Positions 25,224 through 33,726 of a DNA stretch of 64,000 nucleotides are shown piece after piece; position 1 is the first letter of the stretch; each line of letters begins with the position of its first letter. The stretch is taken from NCBI GenBank assembly GCA_027488935.1, contig JAIYAP010000071.1, positions 1 to 64,000 of the forward strand. The letters are read 5' to 3'. The translations under genes and the position numbers were made by a program. The notes below the pieces were generated by a model. That model ran no database searches, was not told the origin of the DNA, and saw nothing but the letters and a program-made list of their open reading frames with translations. Source of the stretch: Saprospiraceae bacterium (GTDB taxonomy: Bacteria > Bacteroidota > Bacteroidia > Chitinophagales > Saprospiraceae).

Positions 25224-26795
25224 ATGAAAAAACTAATTTCTGTTCTCCTCTGCAATTTCTTGCTTTTGCACATATGTCTTTCCCAGAATAATTTTTCCTT
25301 AATGTTTGCTCTGGCCGATACACAGTATGCGCAAACATGCTACGCTGCTCAAACCTCCCAAGGTTTTTATTTGGTAGGACATTACTTAACTTATTCAGGC
25401 ACCGAAGAGCAAATTACTGATTTTAACTCCGCTTTTTCCGTTTTTAAATTTGATAAAACCCAGCAATTAGAATGGAAACAGGATGTACATCCACAAGGGG
25501 AGGCGGAAGGCCTTTTGCAGGTATTTTATCAAGCACCTATTAGAGCAATTGATGGCGATCTTTTTTTGAATTATACTTACAGTGAAGTATCGCCCAATGA
25601 TTATGTAGTAGGCACAGCCGTAATGAATTATGCTGACGATGGTACATTGTTGTGGAAGCAAAAGTTTCCAGGGTTCGTTTCAAGTTTGTCGGTACAAAAA
25701 GAGGATAGCTTGAAAGCGATCGGGGTTGCATACGACAACTACAACCCCGACTATTGGCCAGCATATTCCATCACGATGGACCTGGATGGCAATATTGTAG
25801 ATACAGTTTTGATTCAGTTGCCTTTGTCGGCTACCTTTGAAAGAAGTTATGAGCGTATTGGCAATGCAGCTTATACCGATAAAGGCCTCTTTTTTTCCTG
25901 TGGTTTTTTCGACTTAGCATCACCAAACTTTCAAGTAGGCCAATTGTTGGTAGCCCTGGATCACAGTGGTAATATTCGTTGGAAGAAGGAACTCATTTTT
26001 CCAGACGATTACCATTGTTTTGATTTTCACGCACCCTCTAATCGAATCATATTAGCCAAAGGCAACCCCTATACGCCCAATGATCCCAATAGTTTAAGTG
26101 TAGAGGTGCTTGACCTGGATGGCAATTTGGTAGGGTCTTATTACGTACCTACCCAAGAAATAGCCAGTTCATTTGCAAGGCGCGTTTTTGCAGGCAACGA
26201 TAATTCTTTTTATGTTTTGGGTCAAGATATTGCCTTTGATAACTGGTTATCTAAATTTAATACAGATGGCACTTTGATCTGGAAAAGGTATATCAAAGAA
26301 ACTACGCTACCTTATAATTTTGTATCTACATTAGATGATGGAAGCATTTTTACCAATGGCGATATTTTATTGAGTGGTTTTGCGGTGGACACCCTGAATA
26401 ACAAGCCCGTTTTTGAAAACAAGGTAAATTATTGGGTGGTGCAATTAAATGCAAATGGCTGCTTTAACGATGATTGTAACGATACCATTAAAGTGAATAC
26501 AACCATCCTCCCGATGGTTAGCACAAAAGCGCAAGCTACACCTAATGATTTCCAAGTACAATGTTTCCCGAATCCTGCAACAAACACCCTGAACTGGCAA
26601 ATATTGAATGGTTCAAATGATGCCTACACCTATAAGATATACGATATTCTTGGGAACATCGTCGTTTCCAGTGGCGCACAGTATGGTGGCCAAGGTGCGG
26701 TAAACCTGTCCAAAGTTGCTTCGGGGTTTTATATATTTAGCCTGTTTGATGCGCTTGGCCAGTCGGTACATTCTTCCAAATTTCAAAAGCTTTAA
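25224..26795 (+). CDS. Secreted propeller-like protein with T9SS type A sorting domain
   Basis: A 523-residue protein. The signal peptide spans about residues 1-21, ending C-L-S-Q. A body of about 410 residues has repeats of the type L-D-L-D-G-N and F-N-T-D-G-T-L-I-W-K-R, which suggest a beta-propeller. After a spacer with two N-D-D-C-N-D-like cysteines, the sorting domain (about 440-523) starts with C-F-P-N-P-A-T-N. It is similar in plan to the gene at 286-1683. The next gene starts 6 bases after its stop, so the two are co-transcribed. The ligand is unknown. Confidence 0.85.
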   Translation: MKKLISVLLCNFLLLHICLSQNNFSLMFALADTQYAQTCYAAQTSQGFYLVGHYLTYSGTEEQITDFNSAFSVFKFDKTQQLEWKQDVHPQGEAEGLLQVFYQAPIRAIDGDLFLNYTYSEVSPNDYVVGTAVMNYADDGTLLWKQKFPGFVSSLSVQKEDSLKAIGVAYDNYNPDYWPAYSITMDLDGNIVDTVLIQLPLSATFERSYERIGNAAYTDKGLFFSCGFFDLASPNFQVGQLLVALDHSGNIRWKKELIFPDDYHCFDFHAPSNRIILAKGNPYTPNDPNSLSVEVLDLDGNLVGSYYVPTQEIASSFARRVFAGNDNSFYVLGQDIAFDNWLSKFNTDGTLIWKRYIKETTLPYNFVSTLDDGSIFTNGDILLSGFAVDTLNNKPVFENKVNYWVVQLNANGCFNDDCNDTIKVNTTILPMVSTKAQATPNDFQVQCFPNPATNTLNWQILNGSNDAYTYKIYDILGNIVVSSGAQYGGQGAVNLSKVASGFYIFSLFDALGQSVHSSKFQKL

Positions 26796-26801
26796 AAACC
26801 C

Positions 26802-27500
26802 ATGAAAAAGCAAACCATCTACCTAGCCCTATCCCTCTTTTTAGCAACATCCTGCCTGCTACAGGCGCAAACCACCGAAAAACCCTGGCGCGCCGTCAAA
26901 ATCGGGGTAAATTATGTGGCGACCCTGGATCGTGACCTTCCGAAAATGCTGCTCAACCACCGACAACCCATCGGTATTTTCAACCCTGTTTTTCAATGGG
27001 GCAAAACTAATCGGCGGTGGAATGAAGTGTCGATTCCGTTTTTGGTACTGAACCAAAACCAGCAAATTACCTACGATTCGTTTCGACACCCGGGCTTCGA
27101 GGTGCCTGTGCCTGTCAAAGGCAACCTGAAAACGCTCTATGAAACGGGCATCGGCATCGAGCGCAGCTGGATGACGGGCCGTAAGTTTCTTAATATCCCC
27201 CTCGCTTATGGCGTTGGGGCATTTTTCATGAATGGTCGGTACACGTTCAATTCAATTGAACCGGGTTTGATGGATTTTAAATGCCGCACGATCGGTTTTC
27301 GGCCGTATTTATCCATCAAGTTGATCAAAACGTACAAACACCTGTTTTTTGATCTCCAATCCCAACTGTCCGTCCAAGGGACTCGGTTGGCCTATGAATA
27401 TCAGTTGATTGAGAACAAATTACCGGGAGATCCCCAGCGAACAGATGTCAGTTTTATTAATGCATTGGGGCTTAGGGTGGGGGTTGGGTATCGTTGGTAA
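26802..27500 (+). CDS. Predicted outer-membrane beta-barrel protein
   Basis: A 232-residue protein with a signal peptide (about 1-23, ending L-L-Q-A-Q). The body alternates polar and hydrophobic residues with frequent aromatic belts and short turns, and the protein ends G-V-G-Y-R-W with a terminal aromatic residue. This suggests a small eight- to ten-stranded outer-membrane barrel. No family is recognised. It is 6 bases downstream of a T9SS cargo gene, so it may help display or anchor that protein; this is inference. Confidence 0.6.
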   Translation: MKKQTIYLALSLFLATSCLLQAQTTEKPWRAVKIGVNYVATLDRDLPKMLLNHRQPIGIFNPVFQWGKTNRRWNEVSIPFLVLNQNQQITYDSFRHPGFEVPVPVKGNLKTLYETGIGIERSWMTGRKFLNIPLAYGVGAFFMNGRYTFNSIEPGLMDFKCRTIGFRPYLSIKLIKTYKHLFFDLQSQLSVQGTRLAYEYQLIENKLPGDPQRTDVSFINALGLRVGVGYRW

Positions 27501-27512
27501 AATTAAACTTAC

Positions 27513-28034
27513 CTACCTGGATAGGAAAAAAGCGCGGAAAACTTCGAGTTCCTTTAATTCTTGCTCCACAAACCGGGAAAAAAGCCGCTCTCCTACCTGA
27601 TGTTTGAGTGCTGAAACGCCTACATCAATCAAACGAAGACCGCGGCTGGTTAAAAATATATTGTCAAAACGCTCGCCAGGCATGTCCGATGGTCTGCGTA
27701 AATCGCGGTGTACAAATCCGCCTCGATGCAGGCCGTGTAATTCGTCTTCAAAAACATCGAGCAAAAGTTCTCGTTTTTCAAATTCATAGGCACGAAAATC
27801 CATGGGGAAAAGACGCTCCATGACCAACAATTCTGTATCCTCGTTCAATTCATCCAATCGGATAAAACCTACGATCAGTGAATTAATCGAGTTGGCAAAT
27901 TTCATTTTCTCCGCTTCAGAACCGATATCGGAACGGGTATCACCCGTAAAAACTTTTCCAACTTCCGTTTCAGAAAGGGCAATTACCGCGTTGTTATCAC
28001 CAATGGACAAGGTACCAGGGTACCGTTTTTTCAT
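27513..28034 (-). CDS. Miniature protein-kinase-like protein
   Basis: Only 173 residues, but a compressed kinase core is visible. Lys27 in E-V-G-K-V-F fits the ATP-binding lysine. Glu40 or Glu42 in S-E-A-E-K-M fits the helix-C glutamate. His109-Arg-Asp111 is the catalytic loop, Asn125 the metal-binding asparagine and Asp137 in L-I-D-V-G the DFG-type aspartate. Fourteen residues separate D111 from N125, against four in ordinary kinases. Almost nothing remains of the C-terminal lobe after Asp137. It may be an active small-molecule or protein kinase or a pseudokinase. It is convergent with the barrel gene, 12 bases apart, and has a TAatTTTG box at 28058-28051. Confidence 0.65.
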   Translation of the reverse strand: MKKRYPGTLSIGDNNAVIALSETEVGKVFTGDTRSDIGSEAEKMKFANSINSLIVGFIRLDELNEDTELLVMERLFPMDFRAYEFEKRELLLDVFEDELHGLHRGGFVHRDLRRPSDMPGERFDNIFLTSRGLRLIDVGVSALKHQVGERLFSRFVEQELKELEVFRAFFLSR

Positions 28035-28050
28035 GTTAGCGCGTTTACGG

Positions 28051-28058
28051 CAAAATTA
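28051..28058 (-). promoter_or_regulatory. -7 element TAatTTTG for the mini-kinase gene
   Basis: A consensus -7 box on the minus strand, 16 bases before the ATG. No -33 TTTG is seen at the usual distance. Confidence 0.4.
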
Positions 28059-28106
28059 GGGAAGCCATGCCTGGGTTATGGAATGCCTGAAAAAACAAAC
28101 CGCAAC

Positions 28107-29048
28107 TTAATCGCCCGAACCCAACACCGGAATATTCGGCACAATCCAGCTCGTCAATTTTTCAGCGACCCACAAAATCGGGAACCAGATCAAAATCAAC
28201 ACCCAAACCGGAAAACTATGGTACACCAACCACATAAACACATCAATCAGCATCACAATCGCAATAATCCAGGTAATAATCAGGAGCATGGCGGCGGCAT
28301 TTTGATGCGCAGATACAATCCAGCGACCAACGATAATCCGACCATAACTGCTAATCAAACTTTCGGAAGCAGCGGTGCGTGCAACGTACCGGCACAATCC
28401 GCCCAAACAAATGAGCAACACGATTACGCTGTTGAACACCCACATAAAAAAGCCCCAAATTGGGCGCACTGTATGCCACATGCGGCCTTGCCAGGTATTA
28501 ATCCGATCCTTTACATCATCAATATTTTCGGCCAGCGCCACCGAATCTGTCGCAAAAAACGGCTGTGCCGTTGAAACAGCCTGGGGGCGGCGTGCATTGG
28601 GTCGTACCGGGTCTCTCACCACCGGCGGCGCGGCAGGGGTATCGTCGGCAAGTTCCTCCTGCGCATTGGGCTGTACCGTGGTGGGTTGTCTGCGCGGTTT
28701 CTGATTCGGCTTTTCTTGAATAACCACCGGCTTGTCGGGCGCTTCCGGACGAATGGTCGAAACCTGATCTTTATACAGCACCTGAATACCAATCAAGTTG
28801 CCCGCATTGGCTTCATTGGAAAAATATTGTTCACCGATAAGCAGTTGCTCATAGGTTTTGGAGCCATCGCCATTGCGTTTCAGAATCGCCTTTTGGAAAA
28901 TAAACTTGACGATACCACGCGGGCGATCGTGCTCATAACGGTACTTGCCTAAGTAACGCTCTACTTGCTGCGTTTTGGTTGCAGCGCAAAGCATGAGTGG
29001 CCCGCACGCAAACAAGAGCGCGAGCAGTAGTGGAGGGAACTTCATCAT
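28107..29048 (-). CDS. Membrane protein with proline-rich linker, function unknown
   Basis: A 313-residue protein with a signal peptide (about 1-22, ending L-C-A-A), a soluble domain (about 25-110), a proline- and arginine-rich linker (about 112-160) and then three or four membrane helices (about 195-300). The soluble part contains V-E-R-Y-L-G-K-Y-R-Y and L-L-I-G-E-Q-Y-F-S. The family is not recognised. It lies downstream of the transglycosylase-like gene on the same strand but has its own consensus promoter at 29180-29210. Confidence 0.6.
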   Translation of the reverse strand: MMKFPPLLLALLFACGPLMLCAATKTQQVERYLGKYRYEHDRPRGIVKFIFQKAILKRNGDGSKTYEQLLIGEQYFSNEANAGNLIGIQVLYKDQVSTIRPEAPDKPVVIQEKPNQKPRRQPTTVQPNAQEELADDTPAAPPVVRDPVRPNARRPQAVSTAQPFFATDSVALAENIDDVKDRINTWQGRMWHTVRPIWGFFMWVFNSVIVLLICLGGLCRYVARTAASESLISSYGRIIVGRWIVSAHQNAAAMLLIITWIIAIVMLIDVFMWLVYHSFPVWVLILIWFPILWVAEKLTSWIVPNIPVLGSGD

Positions 29049-29179
29049 GTTTGTGTTAAACTTTTACAACTGCATTTCCAATCTCGTCTACAGCACGTAC
29101 TTAACACGGGTTTTGCCACAAATTAAGGGCCAAAAAGTCTTAAATTGTTATAAAACCGTCCTGCTGTTCATTATTAGAA

Positions 29180-29210
29180 CAAAAGTATATAAAATTACCA
29201 TAAGTCCAAA
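29180..29210 (-). promoter_or_regulatory. Perfect TTTG-N19-TActTTTG promoter (minus strand)
   Basis: TTTG at 29210-29207 and TActTTTG at 29187-29180 are spaced 19 bases apart. It drives the membrane protein at 28107-29048 with a leader of about 125 nt. Confidence 0.7.
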
Positions 29211-29243
29211 TGTGTCTTTAAAGGAATTACACCACGTTTGGGT

Positions 29244-30248
29244 TTACTTTAAATATTGGTTGATCAAACGCGCCTTTTTCGCTTCCAGGGCCAGGAATAT
29301 TTCATATATGGTAATTTTACCATCTTTTTGCCGCAATTTGTGAAATATCTGGTTGCGGCCATCCACATCCGGCGCAACGTACCAGCCATCCAAGCCATCG
29401 TTTTTGTAATACGATGGGTTTTGGTAACCTTGGTACACAATTTTGTCGGAAGGCGCGCCAATGAGCACGGGCGCAAACAGGGCAAGGTACAAATCGATGG
29501 TGTTGTTGAGCGGCTGCCGACCTGCGCGGACGTATTTATCCACCAAATACAGTTCCGTGAGGTCCATCATAAACGTTATGTCCTTTGAGGCACAGGCTTG
29601 TAACACCTGGTCGAAAGTCACTTGTTTGCCATTCAGTTTTAAACCGCCCAAACCAATGCGCGTAAATTGAATCCAGCCCGCAGCCACTTGATCGCTGCGC
29701 ACCGTAAATGGATTCAGGCCACATTCCAGGTAGGCCGCTTCGTAAATGCACAGGGGGATAGACTGGATCTTGGCTGCAATTTCGCGCGTACGTTGTATAA
29801 TGATTTGCTTGTGATAAGGATCCACCTGTTTTCCCAGCGCGTCCTCATAAATGGCCGTTAAATGCTCCTCGGTAAGTCCGTTGTAGGCATTTACATAAAC
29901 AGGGTGCACATACCGCTGCTCGATATCCTGCATAAAATCGATCAGGTTGTTGCTAAAAAACCACAATACCGTGCCCAGCACCAACAAGCCGATCACATTG
30001 CGTCGACTCCAGCCAAAAATGAACCGATGGCTATGTACCAGCGCCTGCCAGCTTACCCGCAGAAGGAGCCAAACAATACGCAGCGTTTGTGCCAGCAGAA
30101 AAACCAAAATGATGCTTACGATCCAACGCAGCCAAATATCCTGACTGAGTAAGTGCTGTAAAAAATCGGACAAAATTTTTCCTTCTCCGCTGGCACAGCT
30201 GCTCAGGAAAAGCACAAAAAGGAGCATTAATACGCCTAAGTTGCGCAT
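29244..30248 (-). CDS. Membrane-anchored lytic-transglycosylase-like protein
   Basis: A 334-residue protein. The N-terminus looks like a lipoprotein signal (L-F-L-S-S-C), and two more hydrophobic segments follow (about 36-58 and 82-102). The soluble part (about 115-334) contains Y-E-A-A-Y-L-E-C-G-L-N-P then A-A-G-W-I-Q-F-T, which matches the SLT pattern E-S-x-x-N-P ... A-x-G-x-x-Q; the glutamate in Y-L-E-C-G would be the catalytic acid. It would cleave peptidoglycan on the periplasmic side. The ATG overlaps the stop of the upstream isomerase gene as TAATG, so the two are translationally coupled. Assignment is by motif only. Confidence 0.6.
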   Translation of the reverse strand: MRNLGVLMLLFVLFLSSCASGEGKILSDFLQHLLSQDIWLRWIVSIILVFLLAQTLRIVWLLLRVSWQALVHSHRFIFGWSRRNVIGLLVLGTVLWFFSNNLIDFMQDIEQRYVHPVYVNAYNGLTEEHLTAIYEDALGKQVDPYHKQIIIQRTREIAAKIQSIPLCIYEAAYLECGLNPFTVRSDQVAAGWIQFTRIGLGGLKLNGKQVTFDQVLQACASKDITFMMDLTELYLVDKYVRAGRQPLNNTIDLYLALFAPVLIGAPSDKIVYQGYQNPSYYKNDGLDGWYVAPDVDGRNQIFHKLRQKDGKITIYEIFLALEAKKARLINQYLK

Positions 30249-31300
30249 TACAACCCGATCAATTTATTTAACAATTGCTGATCTACGGCCCCGCCGGCAA
30301 AATCATCAAAAGCGCGTTCGGTTACTTGTATAATATGTTGCTGAATAAACGGAGCACCTTCTCTGGCGCCTTGGTCCGACGATTTAATACAACACTCCCA
30401 TTCCAGCACCGCCCAGCCGCGGTAATTGTATTGCGCGAGTTTGGAAAAAATAGATTTAAAATCTACCTGCCCGTCGCCCAAAGAACGGAAACGGCCCGGG
30501 CGGTCTATCCAGTCCTGAAAACCGCCGTAAACACCGCTTTTACCCGTTGGGTTAAACTCCGCATCTTTTACGTGGAACATTTTGATGCGCTCGTGGTAAA
30601 AATCGATAAACTGCAAATAGTCGAGTTGCTGCAACACAAAATGTGAGGGGTCATATAAGATGTTCACACGGGCATGGTTGCCGGTTGCTTCCAAAAACCG
30701 CTCAAAACTCACGCCATCGTGCAAGTCTTCGCCCGGATGAATTTCGTAGCAAATATCCACCCCTTGTTCTTCAAATACATTCAAAATGGGCATCCAGCGG
30801 TCGGCCAAAGCCCGAAAACCGGTTTCTACCAGCCCTTTGGGGCGCTGTGGCCAGGGGTACACGGTATGCCAAAGGAAGGCACCGGGAAAAGAGGCGTGTA
30901 CATCGAGCCCCAGGTTGCGGCTGGCTTTGGCGGCATTTTTCAGTGTTTGGATGGCCCACTCGGTACGCGCTTTTGGGTTGCCTTGCAGGTGCGCGGGCGC
31001 AAAGCCATCGAATAATTGGTCATACGCTGGATGCACAGCAACCAGTTGGCCTTGCAAGTGCGTGCTGAGCTCCGAAATTTGTACCCCACAAGCTTCCACC
31101 CGTCCTTTTAAGTCATCGCAATACGCCTTGCTTTCGGCGGCCTTATCCAGATCAATGAGACGGCTTTCCCAAGTGGGAATTTGCACTGCCTTGTAACCAA
31201 GCGATGCTGCCCAACGGCAAATACCTTCCAGGGTATTGAAAGGCGCTTCGTCGGCCATAAATTGTGCTAAAAAGATTGCGGGACCTTGTATGGTAGTCAT
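30248..31300 (-). CDS. Sugar phosphate isomerase/epimerase family TIM-barrel
   Basis: A 350-residue AP-endonuclease-2/xylose-isomerase-like barrel without a signal peptide. Metal-ligand residues appear in the expected order at the ends of strands: C-Y-E-I-H-P-G-E-D (about 183), L-Y-D-P-S-H (about 218), F-H-V-K-D-A-E-F (about 243) and V-L-E-W-E-C (about 303). Family members isomerise or epimerise sugars or related polyols in the cytoplasm. The substrate is unknown, and coupling to a peptidoglycan-lytic gene is suggestive of cell-wall sugar recycling, which is inference. Confidence 0.85.
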   Translation of the reverse strand: MTTIQGPAIFLAQFMADEAPFNTLEGICRWAASLGYKAVQIPTWESRLIDLDKAAESKAYCDDLKGRVEACGVQISELSTHLQGQLVAVHPAYDQLFDGFAPAHLQGNPKARTEWAIQTLKNAAKASRNLGLDVHASFPGAFLWHTVYPWPQRPKGLVETGFRALADRWMPILNVFEEQGVDICYEIHPGEDLHDGVSFERFLEATGNHARVNILYDPSHFVLQQLDYLQFIDFYHERIKMFHVKDAEFNPTGKSGVYGGFQDWIDRPGRFRSLGDGQVDFKSIFSKLAQYNYRGWAVLEWECCIKSSDQGAREGAPFIQQHIIQVTERAFDDFAGGAVDQQLLNKLIGL

Positions 31301-31540
31301 AATCAGCGTAAAAAATTAAGCGTATCAATTGAATGGAAAATGGCGATGCAGGTCGGGCTAAAATGCGTCGATTGCGGTACAAGGATCTGAAAAAAATGAT
31401 ATATTCTTATAAATTTAACAAACAAGTTTTTTTTGAGCAGCATTTTTTGATTGTGCAGTATCTTTAAAGCCTATACCTTCGGGAAAAATCTCTGAAAAAC
31501 CGGCCCTTCACACATTGGTACCCAATTATAATCCCCTGAT

Positions 31541-32080
31541 TTGAACGAAACAGAACTCATTCGGGGCTGCATGCGTGGCTCAACGCAATGCCAGCGTCAG
31601 TTGTACGAGCGGTTTGCCGGCAAGATGTATGCCGTATGTCTGCGCTATGCCCGTACGCCATCAGATGCCGCTGATATTTTGCAGGAAGGGTTTATTAAAG
31701 TGTTTACCAAGATGTCGCAATATCAGTTTCAAGGTTCGTTTGAAGGCTGGATTCGGCGCATTATGGTCAATACGGCCTTGCGTACCTACCAAAGACAACG
31801 CTTTGACCAGGAAAGCTCCGGGTATGAAACCTTGCCTGAATCACCCGTGGAAGCCGACGCCATTGCGAGTTTATCTGAGGCAGAACTGTTGACCCTTATT
31901 AATAAGTTGCCGGATGGGTATAGGATTGTGTTTAACATGGTGGCCATCGAAGGCTTTTCCCATGCGGAAGTCGCCGAAACCTTGGGTATCCAGGAAAGCA
32001 CCTCCCGCTCTCAGCTAACAAAAGCGCGGCGCTGGCTCACAGAACAGCTGGAAGTGCTGCACAAAATGCCGGGTACTTGA
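31541..32080 (+). CDS. ECF-type RNA polymerase sigma factor
   Basis: A 179-residue sigma factor. Region 2 (about 12-75) has Y-E-R-F-A-G-K-M-Y-A-V-C-L-R-Y then A-A-D-I-L-Q-E-G-F-I-K-V-F, and region 4 (about 118-170) has L-P-D-G-Y-R-I-V-F-N and V-A-E-T-L-G-I. There is no region 3. The start is TTG at 31541; the next ATG is ten codons inside and would trim region 2. It leads an operon with a predicted two-membrane protein and a lipoprotein and would direct transcription in response to an envelope signal. Confidence 0.92.
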   Translation: MNETELIRGCMRGSTQCQRQLYERFAGKMYAVCLRYARTPSDAADILQEGFIKVFTKMSQYQFQGSFEGWIRRIMVNTALRTYQRQRFDQESSGYETLPESPVEADAIASLSEAELLTLINKLPDGYRIVFNMVAIEGFSHAEVAETLGIQESTSRSQLTKARRWLTEQLEVLHKMPGT

Positions 32081-32156
32081 CAAATTAATCAATTTACATT
32101 AAAATAACGCAACCCCAGGCCACGAAAAAGCCCATTGCTGAATCATTATAACCAGT

Positions 32157-33581
32157 ATGAACCAACATTCCGACATGGACGCGCTGATGCGCAAGAAACT
32201 ATACGACACGGAGGTGGCACCGCCCGCATTCGTGTGGCCCAATGTGGAAGCCGCGCTGCAAAAACGCAAACGCCGCGCTTTCCTATGGATTTTTAGTGGT
32301 ATAGGGGTTGCGGTGCTTGGCACAGGACTGTTGCTCCGGTTATATGCAGGCAGCGGTATAAATGCGCCCACAGCGCAAACCCAAAGCGTTCAACAGGCGC
32401 CCTCGGCCCAGACAATCACGCCCATCGCGGACCAGCATACTGCCGAAACGAGCCCCGAAGTAACGGTATCTACATCTAATACAGCAAGCAAGAGCAGCCC
32501 TGAGCCAGCGTTACCTGGAATTGAACGTAACGTTTTGGCCTATAAAAATGGAATTGTTGCTGGACAAACCAACCGAAACAAGACTACACGCAGCCCCTTC
32601 AATCCCAATAAGGCGGCAGTAACCGAACAAGTAGTTACGCCAATCGCGCCGATTACCTATGGCGCTGTTGCAACCGATTTGGGACTGGATGCTTTTGCGC
32701 CGACCTTGGCATCTAATACGTTCGCGCATCCCGCATCGCTCCTGTTTTTGCCTCAATTGCCAACGGATTTGTCCCAGGCCATCGCGGTTGGTGATCCAAG
32801 CGGATTGAAACGCCCGGTAATACGCAAGAAAAAAGAACCTAAAAACTGTTACAATTTTACCAAACACCCGAATGCCTGGTTTTTTGATGTGTACGCGGGA
32901 CCTTCCTTTGCCTGGAAGGAGCTGAGCACCAACAACCCGGAATATAAGGATTATCGGAATAGACGGTTAAGTACAGAGCGACGGGATTGGGCATTTCATA
33001 GCGGGGTACGGGGCACCTTGTTGTTTGATGGCCATTTTATGTTGCGCTTGGGATTGCATTACGACCAAATGACGGAGATCTTTGAGTTTATTGATCCGAA
33101 CTCCATCACCATCAACTATAAGGATGTAATCACCATTGTAAATGGTCAGCAGGTGATTGTACGGGACACCATTGGAATAAGTTACGGCAGCAATTACACA
33201 AAAACATACAATCGCTTTGGCATGCTTCAAATTCCGTTGCAGGCAGGGGTAGAGTTGCGGAAAGGCCGCAGTGGGTTTAGTTTCAATGCGGGCGTATCCT
33301 TTAATGTGTGGTTTTGGAAGCGTGGGGCAATCCTGTCCGCGCAGGGTATGCCGCGTTATTTTACCCCTGATGCGGATTTATCCACCCCGGCATTTCAAAA
33401 GCGCACCAGTTTGAGTGCCATCGGTAGTGTGCAATGGTTTTACCATGTTGATCCGAGCGTGCGGGTGTACATCGAGCCTTATTTTAGGCAAATTGTACAA
33501 CCTGTAAACCTCAAATCGCATCCGGTAGGTACCCGATATGGCATTGGTGGCATCAGTTTGGGCATGACTAAAATTTTTTAG
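32157..33581 (+). CDS. Two-membrane signalling protein: cytoplasmic head, TM helix, outer-membrane barrel
   Basis: A 474-residue protein with no cleavable signal. Residues 1-40 are charged and contain P-P-A-F-V-W-P-N-V-E-A-A-L, a motif seen at the start of many Bacteroidota proteins encoded after ECF sigma genes. One membrane helix (about 42-64) follows, then about 175 residues of Gln/Thr/Pro/Ser-rich linker. A C-terminal region (about 240-474) of alternating aromatic strands ending T-K-I-F looks like a PorT-type outer-membrane barrel. The N-terminal head may bind the sigma factor, so a single chain could connect outer membrane and cytoplasm. The sigma gene ends 76 bases upstream. Function is inferred from architecture. 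Confidence 0.7.
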   Translation: MNQHSDMDALMRKKLYDTEVAPPAFVWPNVEAALQKRKRRAFLWIFSGIGVAVLGTGLLLRLYAGSGINAPTAQTQSVQQAPSAQTITPIADQHTAETSPEVTVSTSNTASKSSPEPALPGIERNVLAYKNGIVAGQTNRNKTTRSPFNPNKAAVTEQVVTPIAPITYGAVATDLGLDAFAPTLASNTFAHPASLLFLPQLPTDLSQAIAVGDPSGLKRPVIRKKKEPKNCYNFTKHPNAWFFDVYAGPSFAWKELSTNNPEYKDYRNRRLSTERRDWAFHSGVRGTLLFDGHFMLRLGLHYDQMTEIFEFIDPNSITINYKDVITIVNGQQVIVRDTIGISYGSNYTKTYNRFGMLQIPLQAGVELRKGRSGFSFNAGVSFNVWFWKRGAILSAQGMPRYFTPDADLSTPAFQKRTSLSAIGSVQWFYHVDPSVRVYIEPYFRQIVQPVNLKSHPVGTRYGIGGISLGMTKIF

Positions 33582-33726
33582 TCGGAAATACAGCATCAAA
33601 ATGCATAAAAACGCATCATTAAAGCAGCGAATAAATACAAAACTGCATCTCTTTTAGAGCATTCTTTGAAGACCCATTTAAAGTTTCCATAGCCTGACCC
33701 CAAAAAACTGCATTTAAATAAAAATT

